The translations under genes were made by a program, and so were the position numbers. The notes under the pieces were generated by a model. It searched no databases. It saw only the letters and a program-made list of their open reading frames with translations, and was not told the DNA's origin. Shown piece by piece: positions 55,123 to 64,000 of a stretch of 64,000 bases of DNA (the first letter of the stretch is position 1; every line of letters begins with the position of its first letter). The DNA is from CAYNJG01 sp965216885 (GTDB lineage Bacteria; Planctomycetota; Planctomycetia; Pirellulales; Pirellulaceae), in NCBI GenBank assembly GCA_965216885.1, contig OZ244208.1:2356001-2420000 (forward strand). The letters run 5' to 3'.

Positions 55123-56699
55123 TGTTCGATGTGACATCGGGATTGGCTGTTCTTCTGGATCTTGGCGCGGGGCTTGCCCTGGAGATGCCCGTGATTCTGG
55201 GTGCTTTTACCCGATCTTTTCAGAAGGCGGCGATCGCTGGCTCGCTGGTCGCGGTCGTCTGCGGCGTGATTGGCTGCTTCGTCATTTTGCGGCGGATGGC
55301 GTTTCTCGGTGACGCGTTGTCGCACGCGATGTTGGCGGGCGTGACGGCCGGCTATCTGTTCATGAATGTCGTTTTTGGCAGCGACGCCCACGCGCCGGCG
55401 ATGTTCTTTGGCTCGTTGGTCGCTGGCATGATCACTGTTGGGCTGATCGGTTTTGTTTCGCGCGTGTCACGGATCAAGGACGATACCGCAATCGGAGTCA
55501 TGTACACGGGGATTTTTGCCACCGGGGGCGTGATGCATTCGCTGTTTAGCGACCGGATTCACATCGACCTTTATCATTTCATGATGGGATCGGTGCTGGC
55601 GATCGAAGACGCTGATCTGTGGATGATGGCCATCATTGCCGTGGTCGTACTGTCGATTGTGATCCTGCTGTTTCGCCAGTTGCAAATTGCCACCTTTGAT
55701 CCCGTGATGGCGGCGTCCATTGGCATCAATGTCCTCGCGATCAACTACCTGTTGACGGCGTGTACTTCGTTGGTCGTCGTCGGTGCGGTTCAGGTCGTGG
55801 GCGTTGTCCTGGTCGTGGGCTTGCTGGTTACCCCGGCGGCATCGGCGTATCTGCTTTGCGATCGACTAACGCGGATGCTGCCTTTGGCCGCTGTTTTCGG
55901 CGTAACTAGCGTGCTCGGTGGGCTGCTGGTATCTCATTGGCTGAATGTTGCCTCGGGATCGGCGATCGTAATTGTGAGCACGTTGCAGTTCATGGTCGTG
56001 CTGGCTTGTGCGCCACGGTACGGGCTGATCGCGGGCTGGTGGCGTCGAAAGACGATGGTGCCCCAGCAACTGCTGGAAGATGTATTGGGCTGTTTTCGCA
56101 AGGAAATGGATCGGTCCCTTCGACTGGCCGACCTCGTCGCGGAAGTCGAGCGTCCCGAGGAGCATATTCAGCGAGCGGTCCGGAGCCTTGCGCGGCGGGA
56201 ATGGATGCTCATCGACGGGGATTTGTTGTCGCTCACCAAGACCGGGCGGCGGGAAACCAAGCGAATTCTGCGGGCTCATCGACTATGGGAAACGTATCTG
56301 CAGCACGTGGGAATGCCGGTCGATTCGCTGCATGATCAGGCCCATCGCCTTGAGCACGTGCATGACGAAGATACGGTCGACTATCTGGATGACAAGCTGG
56401 GGCATCCGCTGACAGATCCCCACGGTTCGGAGATTCCCGAAGATTTCGAACATCTGGTGCCTGGCGAGGAGGTTGTCGTCAGTCTGCTTCGGGAAGGGCA
56501 CGCGGGCGTTGTGACGATGTTGGATGAGGACGTGTTTGGGACTCCACTTTCGATTGGCATGCGAGTCATTGCCGGTGCGCGCGAAGATGGCGAGCGTTTG
56601 TGGACTTTGACGTTGCCGGACGGATCTCGACTTGAGCTTGACCACGACATGGCCGATTCCGTTACGATTCGGTTGGACGCAGAAGGTCCGGCCACATAA
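55119..56699 (+). CDS. Manganese permease fused to a complete DtxR-type sensor
   Basis: 526 residues. Residues 1-300 are an ABC-3 permease with seven to nine helices, including the FVILRRMAFLGDALSHAMLAG core and PAASAYLLCDRL. Residues 310-526 are a DtxR-like repressor: winged HTH (about 335-375, RLADLVAEVERPEEHIQRAVRSL), metal domain and an SH3-like end (about 445-515). The DtxR ligands are retained: His387 and Glu391 (HRLWE), His405, His409 (Cys102 in DtxR), Glu412 and His413, and DPHGSEIP matches the DtxR SPFGNPIP. The sensor is thus covalently tied to the transporter, which allows membrane-tethered regulation or direct gating. Confidence 0.94.
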   Translation: MMFDVTSGLAVLLDLGAGLALEMPVILGAFTRSFQKAAIAGSLVAVVCGVIGCFVILRRMAFLGDALSHAMLAGVTAGYLFMNVVFGSDAHAPAMFFGSLVAGMITVGLIGFVSRVSRIKDDTAIGVMYTGIFATGGVMHSLFSDRIHIDLYHFMMGSVLAIEDADLWMMAIIAVVVLSIVILLFRQLQIATFDPVMAASIGINVLAINYLLTACTSLVVVGAVQVVGVVLVVGLLVTPAASAYLLCDRLTRMLPLAAVFGVTSVLGGLLVSHWLNVASGSAIVIVSTLQFMVVLACAPRYGLIAGWWRRKTMVPQQLLEDVLGCFRKEMDRSLRLADLVAEVERPEEHIQRAVRSLARREWMLIDGDLLSLTKTGRRETKRILRAHRLWETYLQHVGMPVDSLHDQAHRLEHVHDEDTVDYLDDKLGHPLTDPHGSEIPEDFEHLVPGEEVVVSLLREGHAGVVTMLDEDVFGTPLSIGMRVIAGAREDGERLWTLTLPDGSRLELDHDMADSVTIRLDAEGPAT

Positions 56700-56729
56700 G
56701 CCCCAGCGGGATTCTTACGGAGCAAACCA

Positions 56730-57035
56730 ATGAGTGAAGATGCTGATCGCCCGATGCCGCAAATCAAGCCAATTTCGGACCCGATGTCCGTGCCGGTGTT
56801 CAACGTCGTGATTTACGTCGCCTCAGTCGACGGAAAGGTGGTCGCTGATGTGGCGAATCTTCCGGATCTTTCGTTCTCTGCTTTGAGCGAACCGGTGGCT
56901 CTAAAGCAGGCGATTACCGAGGTGAAGAAGCAGTTGGCGGCATGGCACGGGGCTGGTACCGCCATTCCGTGGATTGATCCGGTTCCCGAACCTACTGCCG
57001 ATCAGCAAACGCGATTGGTTCCCGTTCATCTCTGA
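56730..57035 (+). CDS. Small conserved-looking protein after the manganese operon
   Basis: 101 residues with CGGAGC 8 bases before the ATG. It is soluble, rich in Val, Pro and Asp (VPVFNVVIYVASVDGKVVADVANLPDLSFSALSEPVALKQAITEVKKQLAAWHGAG). The layout resembles small HicB-like or UPF0150-like domains (a short beta-beta-alpha protein), but the usual motif is incomplete. No HicA partner was seen. It follows the permease by 30 bases and may be in the same transcript. Confidence 0.7.
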   Translation: MSEDADRPMPQIKPISDPMSVPVFNVVIYVASVDGKVVADVANLPDLSFSALSEPVALKQAITEVKKQLAAWHGAGTAIPWIDPVPEPTADQQTRLVPVHL

Positions 57036-57101
57036 TTTGGCTTGAGGTGGTAGCCCCCATCGCGAGTTGAAACGCCGCGATGGCAGCCGCGATTGGAACG
57101 T

Positions 57102-58013
57102 CTAGGGCAGCGAGATGGGGTCGGAAGATCGCAGCCAGCTCTTCTCAGGAGCCTCGTGGAGCTTGTATTCGTGTCCGCTGGCGACCGGCGTGCGTTCCGA
57201 GTCGTCATCGGCCTCTGGATTGGCGAACGAAACGCCTCCTCGAGCCATCGTCGCGAGCGATTCGGTGCTGAGGTGAATTCCTTTGAGGCCGAAGTCGACA
57301 TCGACACCGCTCGTCTTCCAAAATTTCGTGCCGCGACGAAGTAGCGGTTTGAAGCGATCATGGACTTGTGCTGTAAAAGTCACGCTCTGGGCGTCTTTGG
57401 CGAGGTTCACGCTGACGATTTGGCCCACTTCGACGCCACGATAAGCCACGGGCGAACCCGGTGAGATGCCGTGCGACTCGTCACTGCTGAGTGTGATCTC
57501 CATACCTCCGTTGTCCAGATCGGTCGCCGGAGGTGCTCGCAGTCCCACAAACGAGCGTGCCGCGGGGCTGCCCGGCGGTCCGGGATCGACCGCGATGTAT
57601 TTCGATCCAACGGCCGTCTCGAGCCCGCTGATGTTCGTCAAACTGAGCAGTGGTCGCACGATCCAGAAGCGGCTCTTCGCGTTCGCGACGGCAACGGCGG
57701 AATTGTCCACTTCGACGGTCACATGGACGCCATCGAGGTCTTCGTTGATGTCCAACGAAGTGACAATGCCGATATCGATGCCGCGATGTTGCAGGGCGTC
57801 TCCAACTTTCAGGCCATGACCTTCGGGGAATTCGATGCTGATTGAAGTCCCGGTGGGGCGGTGCGATTGCCACGACAGGAAGATTGCAATCAGCAAACAC
57901 AGCAGAGTCACCCACCACATTTTCGATTGCAGGAATCTGGCGGAAGTGGCGGCGCCGGTTGGGCGAACTACCGCTTCGGGAAACGGGTCCTTGCCGTCTT
58001 CAGTCATGCTCAT
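57102..58013 (-). CDS. pqiB: PqiB/MlaD-like protein with two MCE domains
   Basis: 303 residues. An N-terminal transmembrane helix (WWVTLLCLLIAIFLSW) is followed by two MCE domains, at about residues 52-130 (ISIEFPEGHGLKVGDALQHRGIDIGIVTSLD) and 165-245 (MEITLSSDESHGISPGSPVAYRGVEVGQIVSV). MCE proteins carry lipids between membranes. It overlaps pqiA, a normal pairing. It is shorter than enteric PqiB (about 550 residues and three MCE domains). Confidence 0.85.
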   Translation of the reverse strand: MSMTEDGKDPFPEAVVRPTGAATSARFLQSKMWWVTLLCLLIAIFLSWQSHRPTGTSISIEFPEGHGLKVGDALQHRGIDIGIVTSLDINEDLDGVHVTVEVDNSAVAVANAKSRFWIVRPLLSLTNISGLETAVGSKYIAVDPGPPGSPAARSFVGLRAPPATDLDNGGMEITLSSDESHGISPGSPVAYRGVEVGQIVSVNLAKDAQSVTFTAQVHDRFKPLLRRGTKFWKTSGVDVDFGLKGIHLSTESLATMARGGVSFANPEADDDSERTPVASGHEYKLHEAPEKSWLRSSDPISLP

Positions 58014-58614
58014 TCTCCCAGATCACATGTGGGTCGAAAGTCAGCGAGGCAACCATGCTCATGGTGACGCACAGCACGAATGCGACCACAGCAGGCCCCA
58101 GATGAAATTCGACGAGGCTTCCGAGTTTTACCAGCATGACCAGAAACGCCAGCAACATGACGTCCATCATGCTCCATTTGCCAAGGTGCTCCATCAGCCG
58201 AAGTGTACGTGCCTTGTGGCGGCGATGCAGGATTTCCAGCAGGCTCAGCTCGAGCAGCAGGACGATCTTGGTCAGCGGGAAAACGATGGAGAAAACCAGC
58301 ACGATGGAACCAACAAACCAGCTACCGTGCTGCAGCAAGTCGATCGTGCCGCCCAGGATGCTGGAGGTTTGCTGCTGCCCCAGCTTTTCGACCTTCAGAA
58401 TGGGCAACAGGACTGCCGGCCAGAATAGAACGAAGGCCGCCATCGCCGCCGCCGCCGTTCGGCTGGCATTGGCATTTGCATTCGCGGTGTCACGAATCGT
58501 CGTGTTGCACCGGGTACACACCGTTCGATGTCCAGCTGGAACGCTTGAAGGCATCCGGTGGATCTTGCCACAGCAATGGCACGCCCGGTGGGATGGGACC
58601 GGTCGGGATTTCAC
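58000..58614 (-). CDS. pqiA: PqiA-like membrane protein with zinc ribbon (single module)
   Basis: 204 residues starting with a GTG. A zinc ribbon (Cys12, Cys15, Cys33, Cys36) precedes four transmembrane helices (AAMAAFVLFWPAVLLPILKV, WFVGSIVLVFSIVFPLTKIVLLLEL, KWSMMDVMLLAFLVMLVKLG, GPAVVAFVLCVTMSMVASL). This equals one of the two modules in full-length PqiA. The start overlaps the methyltransferase stop (GTGA), and the stop overlaps pqiB. Confidence 0.88.
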   Translation of the reverse strand: MKSRPVPSHRACHCCGKIHRMPSSVPAGHRTVCTRCNTTIRDTANANANASRTAAAAMAAFVLFWPAVLLPILKVEKLGQQQTSSILGGTIDLLQHGSWFVGSIVLVFSIVFPLTKIVLLLELSLLEILHRRHKARTLRLMEHLGKWSMMDVMLLAFLVMLVKLGSLVEFHLGPAVVAFVLCVTMSMVASLTFDPHVIWENEHD

Positions 58615-59435
58615 TTCCTGAGCACCAATACGATTTCGCCTCCTATCGAGCGAACTGGCGGAATGACCTCCGTCAGCCAGTGATCGAATCTCTCGAAACG
58701 ACAGGGACCTAAGCCCTTCTTGGGCATAATCCGGCGAATTCGGGACGAAACGCCAAATCGTTTAGTGCCGCCAGCGGGAAAGTAGTCCCGAATCAGGGAG
58801 ATGTCGTCACCGGAGAGTTTGCGTTCATCGTGGGTAATGTGCGTATCGAGCGACATTTCCTTCGAAAAGACCGCCCGCACCAGGCGGCTCTCGCGGACCC
58901 GATCGAATACGGGGACTTCTACCCATTCCTTGAAAATCGCCACTCCATCGTCCTTCAGTACGCGATGTACCTCGCGGATGGATTCTTCGATCTCGATGTG
59001 GTGAAGGATGTCGATACCCATGATGCAATCAAAGGTCTTGTCCTCGTAGTCGAGGTTTTCGGCGGCCTGCGTGGTGAAATCAGTGCGTTCTGCGAAGCCG
59101 TAGTGTGCTGCTCGCTGCTCGCAGGCTTTCACCTGGCTGTCGCAGATGTCGAAACCGGATACCCGATAGCCGACTTCTGCCATACATATAGAAGTCTGCC
59201 CCGTCCCGCAGCCAAAATCGAGCAGACGTTGATCCGGGCTATTGAAGTGGTCCTGAGCTACCTGAAACGAATACCAGTACGGGTTCCATGGACGATGTTC
59301 ATCTCCTTTGACGGCTGCAAAGTTGACTGGAACGCTGTCGTGAGTTCGGCAGTATTCCTCGTAGTACTCGCGCTCACGCTGTTGTCTTTCGGTGAGCGGA
59401 GTAGTTGCTTGAATCGACATTACGCTGGGTTTCAT
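58611..59435 (-). CDS. Class I SAM-dependent methyltransferase
   Basis: 274 residues from the ATG at 59435; an ATG at 59420 is also possible. The SAM loop is LLDFGCGTGQTSICMAE with motif II/III (GFDICDSQ, FDCIMGIDILHHIE). The C-terminal part resembles lipid or quinone methyltransferases. Substrate unknown. It is the first gene of a methyltransferase-pqiA-pqiB operon, which hints at a lipid substrate. Confidence 0.85.
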   Translation of the reverse strand: MKPSVMSIQATTPLTERQQREREYYEEYCRTHDSVPVNFAAVKGDEHRPWNPYWYSFQVAQDHFNSPDQRLLDFGCGTGQTSICMAEVGYRVSGFDICDSQVKACEQRAAHYGFAERTDFTTQAAENLDYEDKTFDCIMGIDILHHIEIEESIREVHRVLKDDGVAIFKEWVEVPVFDRVRESRLVRAVFSKEMSLDTHITHDERKLSGDDISLIRDYFPAGGTKRFGVSSRIRRIMPKKGLGPCRFERFDHWLTEVIPPVRSIGGEIVLVLRK

Positions 59436-59852
59436 CGGTAAATACGCGGCTAACAGAGCCGGCCCTGGCTCTGCGGACGCAGCCTGCTTACGCCGGACTT
59501 TCGCCCTTTGAGCAATGCTGCATCTTGAATGCGGGCACAGTATAGGTCGAATCAAGCCAATTCGCGATTAAATGTCCCCGTCCGCGGGGTCTCTGGCCGA
59601 TAGAAGTCGCTATGCCTTGCGGAAAGCACCGTGCTGTACCCGGCTGTGAGCGCGAATTGTGATCGCTTGAAGTCCAACTTTTGAAGAGTTGTCCCGCCGA
59701 ATTCCAGGGTTGGGCCAGGAATTCTCAAGACAATTTGGGTCTCAAGGGGCTGTTTTGGGGCCAAAAACGCCCGAAAACCTTCGCAAATCAGCAGGGTTTA
59801 ACGCAGCAGAGGTGTTTTTTGTAAATCGTTAAGGAATTGTTCGTACCGGGTG

Positions 59853-59880
59853 TTGACCGTGTTCGAGCCACGGCTATATT
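59853..59880 (+). promoter_or_regulatory. Putative rRNA promoter (TTGACC, 16 bp, TATATT)
   Basis: A -35-like TTGACC at 59853-59858 and a -10-like TATATT at 59875-59880 have 16-bp spacing. The pair lies about 215 bases upstream of the 16S start. This is the best sigma-70-type promoter seen in the window. Confidence 0.65.
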
Positions 59881-59957
59881 TACGCCTGTTGTCGGGGTGA
59901 GACACAAACGTCGCACGCCGATTCGATCTTTTACAATTTGGTAGTGAACTCTGTTAA

Positions 59958-59970
59958 TGTTCTTTGAACA
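59958..59970 (+). promoter_or_regulatory. boxA-like antitermination element
   Basis: TGTTCTTTGAACA resembles the rRNA boxA (TGCTCTTTAACA). It lies between the promoter and the 16S gene, the normal place for NusB-S10 loading. Confidence 0.55.
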
Positions 59971-60092
59971 TTTTTTCAGCCAAGCACGAGAGTGCGATCA
60001 GGGTCCTTTGACCGGGACCCGAAATTTTCAAGCGTTTTAATTGGCTAGTAACCTGTGACGGAAGCTTCGGCTTCTACTCACAGTAAGCAGTA

Positions 60093-61612
<1,520 letters not shown>

Positions 61613-61683
61613 TGGTTGACAAGAGGTGACTCGAAGTCAACAAATTGTGGACACAGTCTCGTGCTAATACGGCACAGAGTTCA

Positions 61684-61703
61684 GTAGCTCGCTTGCGAGC
61701 TAC
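61684..61703 (+). other. Hairpin after the 16S gene
   Basis: GTAGCTCG CTTG CGAGCTAC, an 8-bp stem with a tetraloop, 83 bases downstream of the 16S end and before the terminator. It may be an RNA processing or stability site. Confidence 0.5.
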
Positions 61704-61724
61704 AGCTACCGTTTTGAAGAAGAC

Positions 61725-61765
61725 AAAAAACCGCCCAGGTTTAGCCGACCTGGTGCGGTTTTTTT
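61725..61765 (+). terminator. Rho-independent terminator closing the 16S transcript
   Basis: Stem ACCGC-CAGGT / ACCTG-GCGGT (10 paired bases, small bulge) with a seven-base loop, flanked by A and T runs. It ends the transcript within 165 bases of the 16S gene. Confidence 0.92.
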
Positions 61766-62244
61766 GTGCGCGCTCATCAACCAAAGGACGCTCAACTCAC
61801 CCAGCTCGTAGGCGCCCTACCCACGGACCAAAACCAATCGGCCGACCACAAATTCGTGGTGCAAATGGATGGGCCTCTTCCTTAGTCGCGGAACGACGAC
61901 ATCCGATAGCCTGGGAATTTCAGTCCCAGGTAAGTACGGTAACCAGTTCTATTTGAGTCACGGAGCGACGGCATTGGCTGGTCCAAAAATCGGATGCCGT
62001 CGCTCGGCGACTCTCTCGAGAGTATCCAACCGGGCCGAAGGTGGGCGATCGAAGAAGCGGCTGCAAAGACTGGACGCTAATGGCGATCGTGACTCGAATT
62101 TGATTCTCGAAGCCTATCGCCACCGCTTCCGTTTCTCTGCATAGCCTGCCCTCAAAAAAAGAATTTCAACCCGTTCGAGGGAGCCGGCCGAGTACGCCGG
62201 CAGTGGCTGACCTTGAGGGGCATTTCGTTGGGTTGTGGAACTCG
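61766..62244. other. Intergenic DNA with remnants of the 70-bp repeat family
   Basis: About 480 bases without a supported gene. It holds a diverged copy of the 70-bp repeat (from 61873, with TAGTCGCGGAACGACG and CAGTCCCAGG), and a 20-bp inverted repeat (61955-61974 and 61994-62013, 18 of 20 paired, 19-base loop) made of the GAGCGACGGCAT part of the same repeat. Confidence 0.7.
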
Positions 62245-63561
62245 CTAACGAGGGCCGAATTTGATCTCCGCAGATCGCAGTACGGATTTTAGTTCCGCAA
62301 TTTCTGCTTTGGCTGTCGGTGAAAGTTCTTCTTCGTTGATGGCCGAAAGCTCGCGAGGGTCATTTCGAACGTCAAAACTGCGTCCGTCATCGTAAACTCG
62401 CCAGTTCAGTGACCGAACGCTGCGTTTGCCGCGATGCTCGGAAAGGACCCACGGTCTTGTTCTCTCTCGTTTTCCACCAAAGAGGACGGGGGCGAAACTG
62501 ATTCCGTCCAGTTGATCGTCCAGGCCCTTGATTCCGGCGACTTCTGACAAAGTAGGCAGTAAGTCGGTCAGATCTGCCATCACGTCGGTTCGCGAGCCGG
62601 CTTTGATTCCATTTGGAAAGCGGGCAATTAACGGAACGCGGGTGCCCGTGTCGTCGTGTTTTCCTTTTCCGCCCGGCACAACTTCGTTATTCCGAACGGA
62701 GACGACCGGTGGTTTGATCATTTTTCCGGTCTCGTCGACGTACAAATACGACCGCGATGACGTTCCATTGTCCGTCGTGAAGATGACGAGGGTATTTTCG
62801 GCAATCTGCATTTCATCCAGAGCGGACATCAGCCGGCCGACCATGTCATCCATCGAAGCGACCATTTCACCGTAAGTCATCCAGCGATTATCGGACGCAA
62901 AGGTCACGTACTCGTTTTTCAGGTCATCCGTTACAGCGTGGCAGAGTGCCATCGAGTAGTACGCGAAGAACGGTTTCCCGGCGGCTTTTTGTTCCCGCAT
63001 GAAGTTGATGAGGAATTCCACGTACATGTCTGGTCCATAGCGGCCCTTGGTGTCCGTCAAAAGCCGGCCGTTTTCGTACAAAAACGGGTCGTGGAACCTG
63101 GCGCCCTCGTGCCAACCGAATAATTGCCACTGATCGAAGCCCAATCTTCGCGGTTGCAGCTTGTCATCTTTCATAAGACACAGTTGCCACTTGCCGGCGA
63201 CGGCTGTCGCATAACCGGCTCTCTTCATGCGGTGGGCGATTGTCAGTTTCTCCGCAGCTTTGGGAAAGTCGCCCCAACGTTCGCCGGCCGGCCCGAAACG
63301 ATACGGGTAACAGCCGGTCATCAAGCTGATTCGTGATGGATGACAAACGGGCATCGCGTATCCGTGCGTGAAAAGCATGCCTTCCTCTGCCAGCCGATCG
63401 ATATTGATCGTCGGATAGCTTTGCCCGCCATAGCAGCTGATCGCGTCGCTGCCCACGTCGTCGGCGAGAATCAGAAGAATATTGGGAAGCGTTTCGCTCG
63501 AGGCCGAACCACACAGGGTCGCGAAGAGAATTAGGCAAGCAATCGTTTGCACGGGCTTCAT
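62245..63561 (-). CDS. Secreted sulfatase (arylsulfatase family)
   Basis: 438 residues with a signal peptide (TIACLILFATLCGSASS). The sulfatase metal motif starts NILLILADDVG, and the formylglycine site CHPSR is in AMPVCHPSRISLMTG (the Cys is oxidised to formylglycine by a maturase). Later the His/Asn-rich metal motif (FTTDNGTSS) and the substrate motif GKGKHDDTGTRVPLIARFP are present. It removes sulfate esters from polysaccharides or lipids, a planctomycete hallmark. AAGGAAAACC precedes the ATG. Confidence 0.94.
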   Translation of the reverse strand: MKPVQTIACLILFATLCGSASSETLPNILLILADDVGSDAISCYGGQSYPTINIDRLAEEGMLFTHGYAMPVCHPSRISLMTGCYPYRFGPAGERWGDFPKAAEKLTIAHRMKRAGYATAVAGKWQLCLMKDDKLQPRRLGFDQWQLFGWHEGARFHDPFLYENGRLLTDTKGRYGPDMYVEFLINFMREQKAAGKPFFAYYSMALCHAVTDDLKNEYVTFASDNRWMTYGEMVASMDDMVGRLMSALDEMQIAENTLVIFTTDNGTSSRSYLYVDETGKMIKPPVVSVRNNEVVPGGKGKHDDTGTRVPLIARFPNGIKAGSRTDVMADLTDLLPTLSEVAGIKGLDDQLDGISFAPVLFGGKRERTRPWVLSEHRGKRSVRSLNWRVYDDGRSFDVRNDPRELSAINEEELSPTAKAEIAELKSVLRSAEIKFGPR

Positions 63562-63867
63562 TTGGTTTTCCTTTGTCGGCGATTCGCGGGACTCAGCCCG
63601 GATCTATGAAGCTTTTTTGAAGTTCGAAATAATCCGTGCGGATCGACGACGGGCAGGTCGCGCTCCGACCATCTACAAGATAAAGTCGCGTCGCAATAGT
63701 TTCAGCATGATCACGGTCGTTTCATGAAGAAAAGCCTACAAAACAAGGTTCATTATCGAAATATCCACGACGCGGGCCCGTATTCCATTGTGTCCGCTTT
63801 TGCCTAAGATCAGGCGACCGCGTTGGATTCTTGTCTGATTTTCAGGCGAAAGCCGGAAGGAAGTTCG
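63562..63867. other. Divergent intergenic region between sulfatase and sulfotransferase
   Basis: About 306 bases. No gene or clear operator is seen. It should hold both promoters. Confidence 0.4.
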
Positions 63868-64000
63868 ATGCATTCGACATCTGCAGATTTCGGTTTGGAT
63901 AACTCGGTCAAGACCATCGCAGTCGTGTTATCGACGATGCGTTCCGGGTCGACCTTGCTGAAGGCCCTCTTGGCGGAAGCGGACGATGTATCGAATCTGC
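63868..64000 (+). CDS. Sulfotransferase, N-terminal fragment (continues beyond window)
   Basis: The frame is open from the ATG at 63868, with GGAAGGAAG upstream, to the window end (44 codons). The sequence includes VVLSTMRSGSTLLKALL, the 5'-phosphosulfate-binding loop of PAPS-dependent sulfotransferases. It is divergent from a sulfatase, which fits a sulfate-ester turnover pair. The rest of the gene is missing, so the call rests on one motif. Confidence 0.8.
   Translation, partial: MHSTSADFGLDNSVKTIAVVLSTMRSGSTLLKALLAEADDVSNL

Larger units (their letters stand above)
59556..60092. other. Upstream region of the 16S unit
   Basis: About 540 bases with no supported gene. It holds the rRNA promoter, a boxA-like element and a leader hairpin (GGGTCC, seven bases, GGACCC at 60001-60020), listed separately. 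Confidence 0.6.

Overview
The window is chromosomal DNA of a planctomycete (Planctomycetota, probably Planctomycetaceae-like). The 16S rRNA gene carries the planctomycete form of the EUB338 site. The rRNA gene is a lone 16S unit closed by its own terminator. The protein repertoire is also typical of the phylum: a DUF1559 pilin-like protein, PEP-CTERM proteins, Tat-exported Gfo/Idh/MocA proteins, a sulfatase and a sulfotransferase, a DUF6807 protein, and FKBP and EF-hand lipoproteins. No phage, CRISPR or insertion-sequence transposase was seen.

Layout. 1-5.6 kb: 3' end of ligA, a secreted unknown, polA and a NeuD/PglD-like acetyltransferase. 5.7-9 kb: a sigma-70 factor divergent from a MerR-HTH/B12-domain regulator and a PQQ-repeat protein, with 9-bp iterated CGTTCA motifs between them. 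9-15.8 kb: a 1,505-residue membrane-anchored coiled-coil protein with a C-terminal helix-hairpin-helix domain, a 397-bp MITE-like element, an adenylate-kinase-like gene and a membrane protein. 16-20.6 kb: a tightly packed minus-strand operon aroF-tpiA-secG-yicC-gmk-rpoZ-coaC. 21-28.8 kb: a lipoprotein, a DMT transporter, a TrmN6-like methyltransferase, a ketosynthase-like protein without its catalytic Cys, a GNAT protein, an SDR and a 30-residue membrane peptide. 28.8-39.5 kb: exported and surface proteins, including one ORF that joins two complete PEP-CTERM precursors. 39.8-46.9 kb: cmoA-cmoB, an SDR, a VOC protein, greA, cmk and ppk1. 46.9-47.8 kb: a repeat locus (7-bp array, seven 70-bp units, 7-bp array in the other orientation). 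47.9-52.2 kb: coaB, a 42-residue coupled ORF, murB, an FtsQ-like protein and a second Gfo/Idh/MocA protein. 52.3-57 kb: a manganese locus (mntR divergent from an ABC importer whose permease is fused to a complete DtxR-type sensor). 57-59.5 kb: methyltransferase-pqiA-pqiB. 59.8-61.8 kb: the 16S unit. 62-64 kb: remnants of the 70-bp repeat family, a sulfatase and the start of a sulfotransferase.

How the genes work together. Much of the window is housekeeping: replication and repair, transcription (omega, GreA, sigma), CoA synthesis split into separate coaC and coaB genes about 31 kb apart, peptidoglycan (MurB, FtsQ-like) and tRNA wobble modification (CmoA/B). Four-base start/stop overlaps recur, so translational coupling is common. 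The most unusual items are the permease-DtxR fusion beside a paired MntR operator, the degenerate ketosynthase, the fused PEP-CTERM precursor, the tri-partite repeat locus, the MITE-like element and the small coupled genes.
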